A stretch of DNA of 64,000 nucleotides, from the NCBI GenBank assembly GCA_942491385.1, contig CALOAF010000004.1, positions 62,001 through 126,000 of the forward strand. Direction: 5' to 3'. The notes beneath the pieces were generated by a model. The model did not search any database, was not told the DNA's origin, and worked only from the letters and a program-made list of their open reading frames with translations. Both the position numbers and the translations under genes were made by a program. Every line of letters starts with the position of its first letter. Position 1 is the first letter of the stretch. Positions 8,668 to 17,302 of this stretch are shown piece after piece. Source of the stretch: UBA6170 sp942491385. Lineage in GTDB: Bacteria; Chloroflexota; Anaerolineae; Anaerolineales; Anaerolineaceae.

Positions 8668-9810
8668 ATGAAACAAAAACTCAGTCAGCAGGAAGTATTG
8701 CGATATTCAAGGCATTTACTGATCCCCCAGGTGGGATTATCCGGCCAAGAAAAATTGAAGGATAGCAGTGTTCTAATCGTCGGAGTAGGAGGTTTAGGAT
8801 CACCTATTGCTTTATATCTGACAGCGGCTGGCGTGGGTACGATTGGTCTGGTTGATTTTGATGTTGTAGAGCATTCGAATTTACAACGCCAGGTCATTCA
8901 CTCAACAAGCAAGGTTGGTGTGCCAAAAGTTGACTCAGCTCGCCAATATTTGCATGACCTGAATCCTTTTATAGAGATCGAAACTTATAATGAAGTGTTA
9001 TCAGCTGAGAATATTGAAAGAATCGGAAAAAATTACGAGATTATCGTGGATGGAAGCGACAACTTCAGCACCCGATACTTGTTAAACGATTATTGTGTTT
9101 TTCAGAAAAAAACATACATTTATGGGTCGATTTTCCGTTTTGAAGGCCAAATGAGTATATTTAATGCCCAATATGGTCCTTGTTATCGATGTATTTTCCC
9201 GACTCCACCTCTTCCAGGTGTTGTTCCAGGCTGCGGTGAAGGTGGTGTTTTTGGGGTTTTGCCTGGCACAGTTGGTACCATACAAGCCACCGAAGTAATA
9301 AAACTCATACTTGGTCTTGATCATCATCCCTATGGAAAGTTGTATCTTTATGACGCTATGGATTTATCCATTCAAACTATCCAATTGAAAAAGAATCCTA
9401 CCTGTAAAATTTGTGGAACCCAACCCGATATATTAACATTAAAAGACACTGAATTTTTTTGTGATACTCATGGTCATGATGATCCCCCATTGGCTGAGTG
9501 GGGCTGGAGTGTGCAACAGTTGCAGAAAGCGCTGGAGTCAGGCAAAGATATTCGATTAATTGATGTGAGGGATCCGGTGGAACGTGAAGTGGTTGCATTA
9601 CCCGATAGTGAGAATATCCCTTATGAAAGAATCAATTCTGAAATCAATATCGATGCAAATAACCCCGTGATTTTCTATTGTCGCAATGGCATTCGATCGG
9701 GGAGAGTTGTACAAAAATTACGAAATACAGGTTTTCAGAATATATTTAACCTGATTGGTGGTACAAATGCCTGGGTGAGGGATATCGACCCGGAATCATA
9801 TGTGTACTGA
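8668..9810 (+). CDS. MoeB/ThiF-type adenylyltransferase fused to rhodanese
   Basis: The 380-residue protein has an E1-like adenylation domain (1-250) and a C-terminal rhodanese domain (about 278-378). The ATP loop G-V-G-G-L-G (39-44), the zinc Cys pairs C172/C175 and C246/C249, a conserved Cys189 and the rhodanese active Cys338 in Y-C-R-N-G-I-R-S are all present. MoeB-rhodanese proteins activate the C-terminal Gly-Gly of MoaD, ThiS or related carriers and deliver sulfur for molybdopterin, thiamine or cysteine synthesis. The two moeA genes at the right end favour a molybdopterin role, but they lie 52 kb away, so the carrier partner is open. The GGAG at 8658 fixes the start. Confidence 0.87.
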   Translation: MKQKLSQQEVLRYSRHLLIPQVGLSGQEKLKDSSVLIVGVGGLGSPIALYLTAAGVGTIGLVDFDVVEHSNLQRQVIHSTSKVGVPKVDSARQYLHDLNPFIEIETYNEVLSAENIERIGKNYEIIVDGSDNFSTRYLLNDYCVFQKKTYIYGSIFRFEGQMSIFNAQYGPCYRCIFPTPPLPGVVPGCGEGGVFGVLPGTVGTIQATEVIKLILGLDHHPYGKLYLYDAMDLSIQTIQLKKNPTCKICGTQPDILTLKDTEFFCDTHGHDDPPLAEWGWSVQQLQKALESGKDIRLIDVRDPVEREVVALPDSENIPYERINSEINIDANNPVIFYCRNGIRSGRVVQKLRNTGFQNIFNLIGGTNAWVRDIDPESYVY

Positions 9811-9827
9811 ATGGAAAATGGCAATAA

Positions 9828-10688
9828 ATGAAAAATAACAAAAATTTATCACTAATGGCAGTTTTGGCTCATCCAGATGACGAGACTTTTGGTATGGGTG
9901 GCACTTTAGCTCAGTATGCCCACGATGGTGTGGATGTATACCTGGTTTGTGCTACCCGTGGTGAAGTGGGTGAAATGGAAGCAGAGTATTTAAAAGGATT
10001 TAATTCACCGGCTGAACGACGTGAATATGAATTACGTTGTGCTGCAAAAAAATTGGGAATTAAAGAAGTGATTTTTCTAAATTATCGTGATTCAGGCATG
10101 GCAGGATCAGAACATAATAATCATCCCGATTGTTTATATGCTGCTAAACTGGAAAAAGTTACAGAAGAGGTCGTACAAATCATTCGCAGAGTGCGACCAA
10201 CCGTTGTTATTACCTTTGATCCAATTGGTGGCTACCGTCACCCGGATCATATCAAAATTCATGAAGCCACGGTGGAAGCCTTTAAGTTTGCTCCAGACCC
10301 CTCTTATGAGGATCAATTGCATCAAGAGCCTTATCAGATTAAAAAATTCTATTATCACAGTATTCCAAAAGATTTTCTGAGGTGGACAGTCAGATTATTG
10401 CGATTGGTTGGAAAAGACCCAAAAAAATTTGGCAAGAATCAGGATATTGATCTTGTTTCCATTGCTGAAGTTAATTTCCCAACCCATGCAATTATTCATT
10501 ATGGGAAAGTGGCTGATCTGCGCAATGAAGCTTCCGCCTGTCATTCAAGTCAGGGTGGAAGCCGGATGAGTGGTGGATTGATGGGGTGGCTGCAAAGGAT
10601 TTTGGGGAGTAAAGATCGCTTTATGAGAGCATTTCCAGAACCACTTCCAGGAGAAAAGGTAGAAAGAGATCTCTTTCAAGGAATTTAA
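9828..10688 (+). CDS. PIG-L/LmbE-family zinc deacetylase
   Basis: The 286-residue protein carries the metal motif H-P-D-D-E (residues 15-19) followed by T-F-G-M-G-G, and a downstream R-H-P-D-H motif that supplies another ligand. This defines the PIG-L superfamily, which removes acetyl groups from GlcNAc conjugates: MshB and BshB in mycothiol and bacillithiol synthesis, and PIG-L in GPI synthesis. The length matches the MshB/Mca-like branch. It follows the MoeB-like gene by 17 nt and shares its terminator, so the two are probably cotranscribed. No mshA/bshA glycosyltransferase partner is nearby, so thiol biosynthesis is only a possibility. Confidence 0.82.
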   Translation: MKNNKNLSLMAVLAHPDDETFGMGGTLAQYAHDGVDVYLVCATRGEVGEMEAEYLKGFNSPAERREYELRCAAKKLGIKEVIFLNYRDSGMAGSEHNNHPDCLYAAKLEKVTEEVVQIIRRVRPTVVITFDPIGGYRHPDHIKIHEATVEAFKFAPDPSYEDQLHQEPYQIKKFYYHSIPKDFLRWTVRLLRLVGKDPKKFGKNQDIDLVSIAEVNFPTHAIIHYGKVADLRNEASACHSSQGGSRMSGGLMGWLQRILGSKDRFMRAFPEPLPGEKVERDLFQGI

Positions 10689-10691
10689 TAA

Positions 10692-10725
10692 AATAGAATG
10701 GGAAGGTTATTTTTCCCATTCTATT
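10692..10725. terminator. Strong bidirectional terminator between the LmbE-like gene and clpB
   Basis: A 13-bp perfect stem (10692-10704 with 10713-10725) with an 8-nt loop and T-rich flanks on both strands lies between two convergent stop codons (10688 and 10730). Confidence 0.85.
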
Positions 10726-10729
10726 ATTT

Positions 10730-13294
10730 TTATTGGGCAGTGAAAACCAAATGGTCAGCATCCTTTGAAATGATAATCGTCTGACCATCCAAGATCTGAG
10801 ATGTGAGCAGTTTCATGGCCAATGGATCCATGATTTCTCTTTGGATGGCACGCTTTAATGGTCGTGCGCCAAAATCAGGATCGTATCCCACGTCTGCAAG
10901 ATATTCAAAAACTTCGGGTTCGAGGGTAATCGTCAATCCTCTTTCTTTTAACCGTTCGGTTAAGAAGCCTAATTGGATTTTGATGATTTGTTGTAAATCT
11001 TCTTTGCTCAGACGATGGAAGACGATAATCTCGTCGATTCGGTTGAGAAATTCTGGTCGGAACTGGCTTTGAAGAATCTCCTGAATCTTCTCGCGGCTAA
11101 CTTTTTCCGCCTGGTACCAGATACCCCCACCTAAATTACTGGTCATGATCACAACTGTGTTTTTAAAATCAACTGTTCGTCCATGTCCATCTGTTAATCG
11201 ACCATCATCCAATAACTGCAGCAGAATGTTGAAAACTTCTGGATGTGCTTTCTCGATTTCGTCAAACAGGACGACGCTGTACGGTTGTCGCCTAACGGCT
11301 TCAGTTAATTGTCCCCCCTCGTCATAGCCAACATAGCCGGGAGGAGCACCAACCAAACGTGAAACCGTATGTTTTTCCTGATATTCGCTCATATCAATTC
11401 GGATCATGGCACGATCATCATTGAATAGAAATTCAGCCAAAGCGCGTGCAAGTTCTGTTTTACCCACGCCGGTAGGGCCAAGGAAGATGAATGATCCAAT
11501 CGGCCGATTTGGATCTTGTAACCCTGCTCGCGCTCTCCTTACTGTATTGGACACAACATTGATCGCCTCATTCTGTCCAATGACCCGCTTATGAAGTTCG
11601 TCTTCCATATGAACCAATCTTTGCATTTCAGCTTCCAATAAACGTGTGACAGGGATACCTGACCATCTAGATACAACGCCTGCGATTTCTTCCGCATCGA
11701 CTTCTTCTTTTAACAATGCTGTTTGGGATTGGAGCTCTTGTAGATTCTTTTCTGCCTCGAGTTTTTTATCGAAAAACTCTCTCAATGTCCCATAGCGCAA
11801 GCGAGCAGCTGTTTCGAGGTCAGAAACACGCTCTGCTTTTTCGATTTCAAGATTTGTCTGTTCAATTTTTTCTTTAATATCTCTCAATTCAGAGATGGCG
11901 GACTTTTCCATATTCCAACGTGCGCTTAATTGACTTGATTCTTCACGAAGATTGGAAAGATCCAGTTCTATTTTATTCAATCTTTCTTTACTGGCTGGAT
12001 CAGTTTCTTTTGACAATGCCTGGCGTTCGATTTCCAATTGCATAATATCACGATCGATTTCATCCAAGGCCTGTGGTTTCGAGTCAATTTCAGTCCTCAA
12101 TCGAGCCGCAGCCTCATCAATCAGATCGATGGCTTTGTCAGGAAGTTTACGATCAGATAGATAGCGATTGGATAATGTCGCTGCTGCAATTACAGCTGAA
12201 TCGGTTATTCTGACGCCATGGTGAACTTCATAGCGGTCCTTTAAGCCACGCAAAATACTAATGGTATCTTCCACGGAAGGTTCCTTGATTAGGACTGGTT
12301 GAAATCTTCGTTCTAAGGCTGCATCTTTTTCTACATGTTTGCGGTATTCATCCAGGGTTGTGGCACCGATCATGTGCAATTCTCCGCGGGCTAACATCGG
12401 TTTTAACATATTGCCTGCATCCATCGCTCCTTCAGCAGCGCCTGCTCCAATGACGGTATGCATTTCATCAATGAAGAGAATGATTTGCCCTTCCGCATTT
12501 TGAATTTCCTTCAGTACAGCTTTTAATCTTTCTTCAAATTCACCGCGATATTTTGCCCCTGCAACCAGAGCACCCATATCTAATTGGAAGAGAGTCTTGT
12601 TTTTTAATCCCTCCGGGACATCCCCATTGACGATTCGTTGTGCCAATCCTTCCACAACTGCTGTTTTGCCAACACCAGGTTCTCCAATCAATGCCGGGTT
12701 ATTTTTTCTGCGACGAGATAATATTTGGATGATTCTCCTGATTTCTTCATCTCTGCCGATGACAGGATCTAATTTCCCCTGGCGAGCCATCGACGTAAGG
12801 TCGCGCCCATATTTTTCTAGAGCCTGGTAAGTATCCTCAGGGTTCTGGCTTGTCACCCGCTGACTCCCGCGGATATCAACCAACGCTTTTAGAACAGCAT
12901 CTTTGGTGATGCCAAATTGTTTTAAATAAGATGATTCGGAACTTTCTGTTAATGCCAAAAAAATATGTTCGGTAGAGACATATTCGTCCTTCATCCCCTT
13001 TGCAAATTTTTCCGCACTCAGTAAGGCATCATTGGCAGGTTTTGATAACCCGACCTGGCCGGTTGCACCATAAACTTTTGGACGTCTTTCTAATTCTTTC
13101 CCTATGTCATCGCGTATGGCAACAGTACTACCTGCTATTTTTGTAATAATTGCCGGAACAATACTTTCATCCTGCCTGACTAATGCGGCAATTAAATGAA
13201 TATTTTCAATATTTTGATGATTATTTTCCTGCGCAATTTCCTGGGCGTCTAAAATTGCCTGTTGCGCTTTTTGTGTAAACTTCTCCAAGTTCAT
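10730..13294 (-). CDS. clpB: ATP-dependent disaggregase ClpB
   Basis: The 854-residue protein has a Clp N domain (about 1-145), NBD1 with Walker A G-E-P-G-V-G-K-T near residue 200, the long coiled-coil middle domain (about 400-520) that separates ClpB from ClpA/ClpC, and NBD2 with G-P-T-G-V-G-K-T near residue 600. ClpB rescues aggregated proteins together with DnaK/DnaJ/GrpE. The start at 13294 (M-N-L-E-K-F-T-Q-K) has an AGGAG 8 nt upstream and matches the usual N-terminus; a frame to 13348 is an unlikely extension. I saw no CIRCE-type inverted repeat upstream. It is monocistronic and ends at the shared terminator. Confidence 0.95.
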   Translation of the reverse strand: MNLEKFTQKAQQAILDAQEIAQENNHQNIENIHLIAALVRQDESIVPAIITKIAGSTVAIRDDIGKELERRPKVYGATGQVGLSKPANDALLSAEKFAKGMKDEYVSTEHIFLALTESSESSYLKQFGITKDAVLKALVDIRGSQRVTSQNPEDTYQALEKYGRDLTSMARQGKLDPVIGRDEEIRRIIQILSRRRKNNPALIGEPGVGKTAVVEGLAQRIVNGDVPEGLKNKTLFQLDMGALVAGAKYRGEFEERLKAVLKEIQNAEGQIILFIDEMHTVIGAGAAEGAMDAGNMLKPMLARGELHMIGATTLDEYRKHVEKDAALERRFQPVLIKEPSVEDTISILRGLKDRYEVHHGVRITDSAVIAAATLSNRYLSDRKLPDKAIDLIDEAAARLRTEIDSKPQALDEIDRDIMQLEIERQALSKETDPASKERLNKIELDLSNLREESSQLSARWNMEKSAISELRDIKEKIEQTNLEIEKAERVSDLETAARLRYGTLREFFDKKLEAEKNLQELQSQTALLKEEVDAEEIAGVVSRWSGIPVTRLLEAEMQRLVHMEDELHKRVIGQNEAINVVSNTVRRARAGLQDPNRPIGSFIFLGPTGVGKTELARALAEFLFNDDRAMIRIDMSEYQEKHTVSRLVGAPPGYVGYDEGGQLTEAVRRQPYSVVLFDEIEKAHPEVFNILLQLLDDGRLTDGHGRTVDFKNTVVIMTSNLGGGIWYQAEKVSREKIQEILQSQFRPEFLNRIDEIIVFHRLSKEDLQQIIKIQLGFLTERLKERGLTITLEPEVFEYLADVGYDPDFGARPLKRAIQREIMDPLAMKLLTSQILDGQTIIISKDADHLVFTAQ

Positions 13295-13414
13295 TATTAA
13301 CTCCTGTTTACCTTTTTTATCCCTTCCATTGTAAACATCGATTGTCAAGTATTGATTAACAAATAATTAGATTATTATAAGTATGGCATTCTGGACATAT
13401 GGATAGGAATTTAA

Positions 13415-14494
13415 TTAAAGTCTGATAATACATCCACAAAATTCGCAGGAATATTGTTCCATTCCTCTTAGTAACGGAACGGTGATAGTTGCGCCACACT
13501 GCGGGCAAATTGTAGGTGCACTTTTGATTTTATCAATGACTTCCTGATCAATTTGTTCTGTCCGGTTTTTGTCAAAATCGCCAGAAAGGACTTTATTTAT
13601 CAGACCTTTCCAGGTTTCACAATCCTGATTATGGATATGAAATTGTGCTGAGCTGTATTGTGCACCGGATGAAAAGGTAATGTCTAGAAAATCCTGATTC
13701 TTAAAAACGCCTTGTTTTGAGGTCTGAACCCCTTCAATCAATTGAACAGGGATATCAACCAGAACCTCTTGAACCAATTCACGCTCTTTGGTAATAAAAA
13801 GGAATTTTTTAGTCGCCACTTCTTCTTTTTGTTCAAAGAGGATGCGTTGATCTGTTAAAAACAGGATCCCTTCTGGATCATCCTTATCCTCATCACCGTC
13901 TCGGGTCCAAACTGCTTTCACCCCCATGATCAGATATTCATGCATGAGTAATTTTACGTTAGAGGATTCAAATTCCTTAACAGTCCATTCAATGTTATGA
14001 AGGTTTCTTGTGAAAGTGTTTAATTCCCGTTCGAAGGAATCATACATGCCACCCAAGAGACGTTCTGAGGCAGACACTTTTTCTGATAGATTTTCTAACC
14101 TAACTTTCAAAGGATTGAGGATTTGTCGAGAAAACGTTACATTACTCGGATTAGCAGAAGCCCTCACAAGCTGTTGTTCGATGGGTTTGATATCTGATTT
14201 GAGGTGAATGACTTCCTGGTTGAGTTTCACCCTGGTTGTGGTGTGAATTGGTTGCCATCTTTTTGCAAGATTTTGTGCATTTTCTTCAAGAGTTGTATCA
14301 AATATGTAATTCTTTTGTCGCAGATTGATAATCCGCTTTTGGAGACCATTAACCTTGGTTTGGATATCTTCTAATCTATCCTGATAAGAAGATAAATTAA
14401 CTTTGCTTTGTAAGTCATTCAACTCTCTTTGTGTCGCGGCCAGGTCTTTTTTTAATTGCTCAACAGGGGAAATTGGGTTTTGTGCTTGGCTCAT
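13415..14494 (-). CDS. Coiled-coil protein with C-terminal zinc ribbon, function unknown
   Basis: I do not recognise this 359-residue protein as a named family. Residues 1-175 are strongly charged and heptad-like (long coiled coil). Residues 185-300 contain beta-strand motifs such as I-L-F-L-T-D-Q-R-I-L-F-E-Q, reminiscent of GRAM or bacterial PH domains. Residues 328-357 form a zinc ribbon with C-P-Q-C and C-E-F-C-G-C pairs. There is no signal peptide or membrane helix. An AGAGG site precedes the ATG. It lies 27 nt downstream of the CHAD gene and is likely the last gene of the pstB-phoU-CHAD unit, so a role around phosphate or polyphosphate is possible by context only. Confidence 0.6.
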   Translation of the reverse strand: MSQAQNPISPVEQLKKDLAATQRELNDLQSKVNLSSYQDRLEDIQTKVNGLQKRIINLRQKNYIFDTTLEENAQNLAKRWQPIHTTTRVKLNQEVIHLKSDIKPIEQQLVRASANPSNVTFSRQILNPLKVRLENLSEKVSASERLLGGMYDSFERELNTFTRNLHNIEWTVKEFESSNVKLLMHEYLIMGVKAVWTRDGDEDKDDPEGILFLTDQRILFEQKEEVATKKFLFITKERELVQEVLVDIPVQLIEGVQTSKQGVFKNQDFLDITFSSGAQYSSAQFHIHNQDCETWKGLINKVLSGDFDKNRTEQIDQEVIDKIKSAPTICPQCGATITVPLLRGMEQYSCEFCGCIIRL

Positions 14495-14521
14495 CTATAC
14501 CTCTTTTGATTAAAAATATAA

Positions 14522-15475
14522 TTAAAGAATTTGATTGTTTTCAAAAATAAATTTCAAATTTGTCCAGAATTGATTTTGAAATTGTTCAGCCCATCTTTCC
14601 AGGAATTTCTCATGGATGTTTAATTTTCGGTTTTTGATTTCAGTGATGAGGTAGGATATCCCTGGCTTAATAAAATTGAACGGTCCTGCCTGACCATAAA
14701 AATCTGTTATTCGTTGCTTTTCTTTTTCCAAAAAAAGATCCAGATCATGTAGCCAAACATCGCAATCGTGAATTTCTCCCAAATCATCTTGAAATTTCTT
14801 GAAGATTTCAAGAGATGTCTCCAGGGAAGGATAAATTGGTTGAAATAGTTCAACTGCATAACGTAGGTTTTTAATTGCGATTCGTAAATTATGAAGTGCT
14901 TCCGTTTGGTCTGGACTGGTGATAAACGGTACGAAAGAGAAACATAATTTGGTTAGCTTTTCTATATTTTGCAGTCCGATTTGCTTTAAAGAATCCGGGG
15001 CTGAAAAGGATTCGCTATCAAATGGATTGGTTTCGATAAAAAGTTTGATTTCTGAAAGGGTATTTTCTTTTTCAAATTCTAATATTGCTTCTCGGACATC
15101 AGTTTGTTTCCGATCTCTGCGTTGTTGCTTGCGGAGATGTAATCTCTGTAAACCCGCTAAGAGTTTTTGTTCAGTGACTTTGGAGATTTCTGACTCAAGA
15201 AATTGTATCTGCACATCAAGGTCTCGAATGCGTGTCAAAGATTTGGTCAAATTTTTCAGAGAAGTGAACCATTTCTTCGAACGCTTTTTGCCAATATAAG
15301 GAGAAAATACGGTGATCGTATTTCTAATTCTGCGTGACATCACGCGTGTATGATGTAAGAATTCAATATTTCCATCGTATACCAGACCTTCAATTTGATT
15401 TTCTAAATAAGTAATCTGGCTTTTTAATAGGTCTGCAACGAAAGATCGGATCAAAAGTTTATCTGAGGTGTCCAA
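14522..15475 (-). CDS. CHAD-domain protein (polyphosphate-binding type)
   Basis: The 317-residue protein is almost wholly a CHAD helical domain. The N-terminal block H-H-T-R-V-M-S-R-R-I-R and the following K/R-rich helices (K-K-R-S-K-K-W and R-I-R-D-L-D) provide the basic surface, and a second repeat carries L-H-N-L-R-I-A-I-K-N-L-R-Y-A-V-E. CHAD proteins bind inorganic polyphosphate and localise to polyphosphate granules. The CYTH triphosphatase domain that often accompanies CHAD is absent here. It sits 106 nt downstream of phoU and upstream of the zinc-ribbon protein, in line with a phosphate storage role. The domain call is confident; the granule role is inferred. Confidence 0.82.
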   Translation of the reverse strand: MDTSDKLLIRSFVADLLKSQITYLENQIEGLVYDGNIEFLHHTRVMSRRIRNTITVFSPYIGKKRSKKWFTSLKNLTKSLTRIRDLDVQIQFLESEISKVTEQKLLAGLQRLHLRKQQRRDRKQTDVREAILEFEKENTLSEIKLFIETNPFDSESFSAPDSLKQIGLQNIEKLTKLCFSFVPFITSPDQTEALHNLRIAIKNLRYAVELFQPIYPSLETSLEIFKKFQDDLGEIHDCDVWLHDLDLFLEKEKQRITDFYGQAGPFNFIKPGISYLITEIKNRKLNIHEKFLERWAEQFQNQFWTNLKFIFENNQIL

Positions 15476-15581
15476 ACTTACCTCCTATCAGTACTATTCA
15501 TTCCATTATCCATAAAATGGGGTTATTTTCCAAATCGAAACACCCTTCAAAAAAGAAGCCTATTAAAATTCCTGAACATTG

Positions 15582-16271
15582 TCACGTAACTGAGTCCAAT
15601 TCGTCATCTTCATCGTCAACTTCCAGTTCCATTAATTCCCCTGTTGCTATAAATACAGTTCTCTCACAGATATTTGTAACCCTGTCTGCCAGGCGTTCAA
15701 GATTATGGGCAACCCACATGATTAAGTTAGAATAATCAACATTCTTAGGGTCATCAATTATTAAATTTACAGATCGGTGATAAATATCTTCATAAAGCTG
15801 GTCGACGGCATCATCTTCGTAAGGGATTTGGGAGGCTGTTTGAGCGTCTTCACCGATGAAAGCAGTTAACGCTTTATGTAGCATCCCAACCGCTAATTCT
15901 GCCATTCTTTCGATTTCATTGATAGGTATATCTAAAACCACGTTTTGTAATTTTATGGTTACTTTGGCTATTCCTTTGGCATAATCACCCATCCGCTCGA
16001 GTTCACTAATTACATCTAACATGGAGGCTAATTGTCTGAGATCTCGAGCCATTGGTTGTTGGGTGGCGATTACAATTAAAATTGCATTCTCAATTGAGAA
16101 CCTTTTATCATTTAATTCAATATCATGTTGGTAAATTTTTTTCGCCTGGTGAACATCTCTTTGTTTTAGTGATTGCACAGATTTTTCAACAGCGTCTTCA
16201 ACCATACTGCCAAGTAAAAAAACCTCATCTTTAATATTCTGAATTTTTTGAGTGAATAATTTTCTGGTCAT
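15582..16271 (-). CDS. phoU: Phosphate uptake regulator PhoU
   Basis: The 229-residue protein has the two three-helix bundles of PhoU. Signatures visible are R-D-L-R-Q-L-A-S-M-L-D-V-I-S-E-L-E-R-M-G-D in the first half and H-N-L-E-R-L-A-D-R-V-T-N-I-C-E in the second; these E/D-x-x-x-D motifs bind the metal clusters. An acidic tail ends the protein. PhoU restrains Pst transport and PhoR signalling when phosphate is plentiful. It follows pstB by 20 nt on the same strand. No phoR/phoB pair is present in the window. Confidence 0.93.
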   Translation of the reverse strand: MTRKLFTQKIQNIKDEVFLLGSMVEDAVEKSVQSLKQRDVHQAKKIYQHDIELNDKRFSIENAILIVIATQQPMARDLRQLASMLDVISELERMGDYAKGIAKVTIKLQNVVLDIPINEIERMAELAVGMLHKALTAFIGEDAQTASQIPYEDDAVDQLYEDIYHRSVNLIIDDPKNVDYSNLIMWVAHNLERLADRVTNICERTVFIATGELMELEVDDEDDELDSVT

Positions 16272-16291
16272 GTTTACCTTTCGTTATTTTT

Positions 16292-17071
16292 TTAACCAAA
16301 TCTTCCTGAAATGTAATCTTCTGTTATTTTCTCTTTGGGGTTGGTAAAAATCTTCTGGGTAATATCGTGTTCTACCAAATATCCAGCACGATCAGGCAAC
16401 ATATTGAAAAACGCAGTGAAATCGGATGCTCGAGCAGCTTGTTGCATGTTGTGAGTAACAATCACAATCGTATATTTTTGCTTTAAATCCTGCATCAATT
16501 CTTCGATTTTTAACGTGGCAATAGGATCCAAGGCAGAGGCAGGTTCATCCATTAAGATGATTTCAGGTTCTATTGCTAATGCTCTGGCAATGCATAACCG
16601 TTGTTGTTGCCCTCCGGATAGACCGAGTCCTGGTTTGGTCAAATCATCTTTAACTTCATCCCATAAAAAAGCATCTTTCAAGCTTTTCTCAACGATATTA
16701 TCCAATAGACCCTTGTTTTTAATTCCATGAGCACGCGGTCCGAAAGCAACATTCTCATAAATCGATTTTGGAAATGGGTTAGGACGTTGGAACACCATTC
16801 CGATGCGTTTTCGAAGTGTCACTGGATCCAATTTCAGAATGTTTTCACTGTCCAGGATAATTTCACCTTGCATGGAAACAGACGCTATCAGATCATTCAT
16901 GCGATTAAAAGAGCGAATAAATGTGCTCTTTCCACATCCAGAGGGGCCAATTATTGCTGTAATTTGGCGTTCAGGGATATTAAAGTTAATATCTCGTAAC
17001 GCTTGAAATTTTCCGTAAAAGAAATTGAAGTTTTTTACAGAAATTTGAATTTTTAATGTTTCTGAATCCAT
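16292..17071 (-). CDS. pstB: Phosphate ABC transporter ATP-binding protein PstB
   Basis: The 259-residue ATPase has Walker A G-P-S-G-C-G-K-S-T, the signature L-S-G-G-Q-Q-Q-R-L-C-I-A-R-A-L, Walker B I-I-L-M-D-E-P-A-S-A-L-D-P and the PstB-typical F-Q-R-P-N-P-F-P and S-F-N-R-M-N-D segments. These separate PstB from other importer ATPases. It would energise the PstCA permease with PstS as the binding protein. Those three genes are not upstream: the preceding gene is prfA on the opposite strand, so pstB heads its own unit with phoU, CHAD and the zinc-ribbon gene. The partner permease must be encoded elsewhere. Confidence 0.95.
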   Translation of the reverse strand: MDSETLKIQISVKNFNFFYGKFQALRDINFNIPERQITAIIGPSGCGKSTFIRSFNRMNDLIASVSMQGEIILDSENILKLDPVTLRKRIGMVFQRPNPFPKSIYENVAFGPRAHGIKNKGLLDNIVEKSLKDAFLWDEVKDDLTKPGLGLSGGQQQRLCIARALAIEPEIILMDEPASALDPIATLKIEELMQDLKQKYTIVIVTHNMQQAARASDFTAFFNMLPDRAGYLVEHDITQKIFTNPKEKITEDYISGRFG

Positions 17072-17257
17072 AGCAAGTCCTTGTTGGATAATTTTATCCT
17101 ATCTGCTTGAAAAAAATATTTGCTTTGAGCAAGAGGTTTTTTTAAAACTACAAAATGTACTCATTTAGTATCATTCGAATAAAAACTTGGATAAATAATG
17201 GAACTACGGATGAAAATTTAGGTCTGTTATTCGAATATCACAATATTTGGATGGCGC

Positions 17258-17266
17258 TGGTATAAT
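17258..17266 (+). promoter_or_regulatory. Extended -10 promoter of the prfA operon
   Basis: TGGTATAAT (an extended -10 with perfect TATAAT at 17261-17266) lies 37 nt upstream of the chosen prfA start. No convincing -35 is visible, which is tolerable for an extended -10. Confidence 0.5.
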
Positions 17267-17302
17267 TATTCGTTGCCTATTCTTATTAAAATGAGTGAAA
17301 AT

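Noticed and set aside
13295..13400. Search for a CIRCE element and a promoter upstream of clpB
   Set aside because: No TTAGCACTC-type inverted repeat is present. A TTGACA on the minus strand has no -10 at correct spacing.
15517..15735. A 72-codon plus-strand frame with a serine run
   Set aside because: It is antisense to the acidic C-terminus of phoU; the Ser run is the reverse of Glu/Asp codons.
17160..17240. Two ATTCGAATA copies between pstB and prfA
   Set aside because: Short self-complementary words are frequent in AT-rich DNA, and there is no known operator match.
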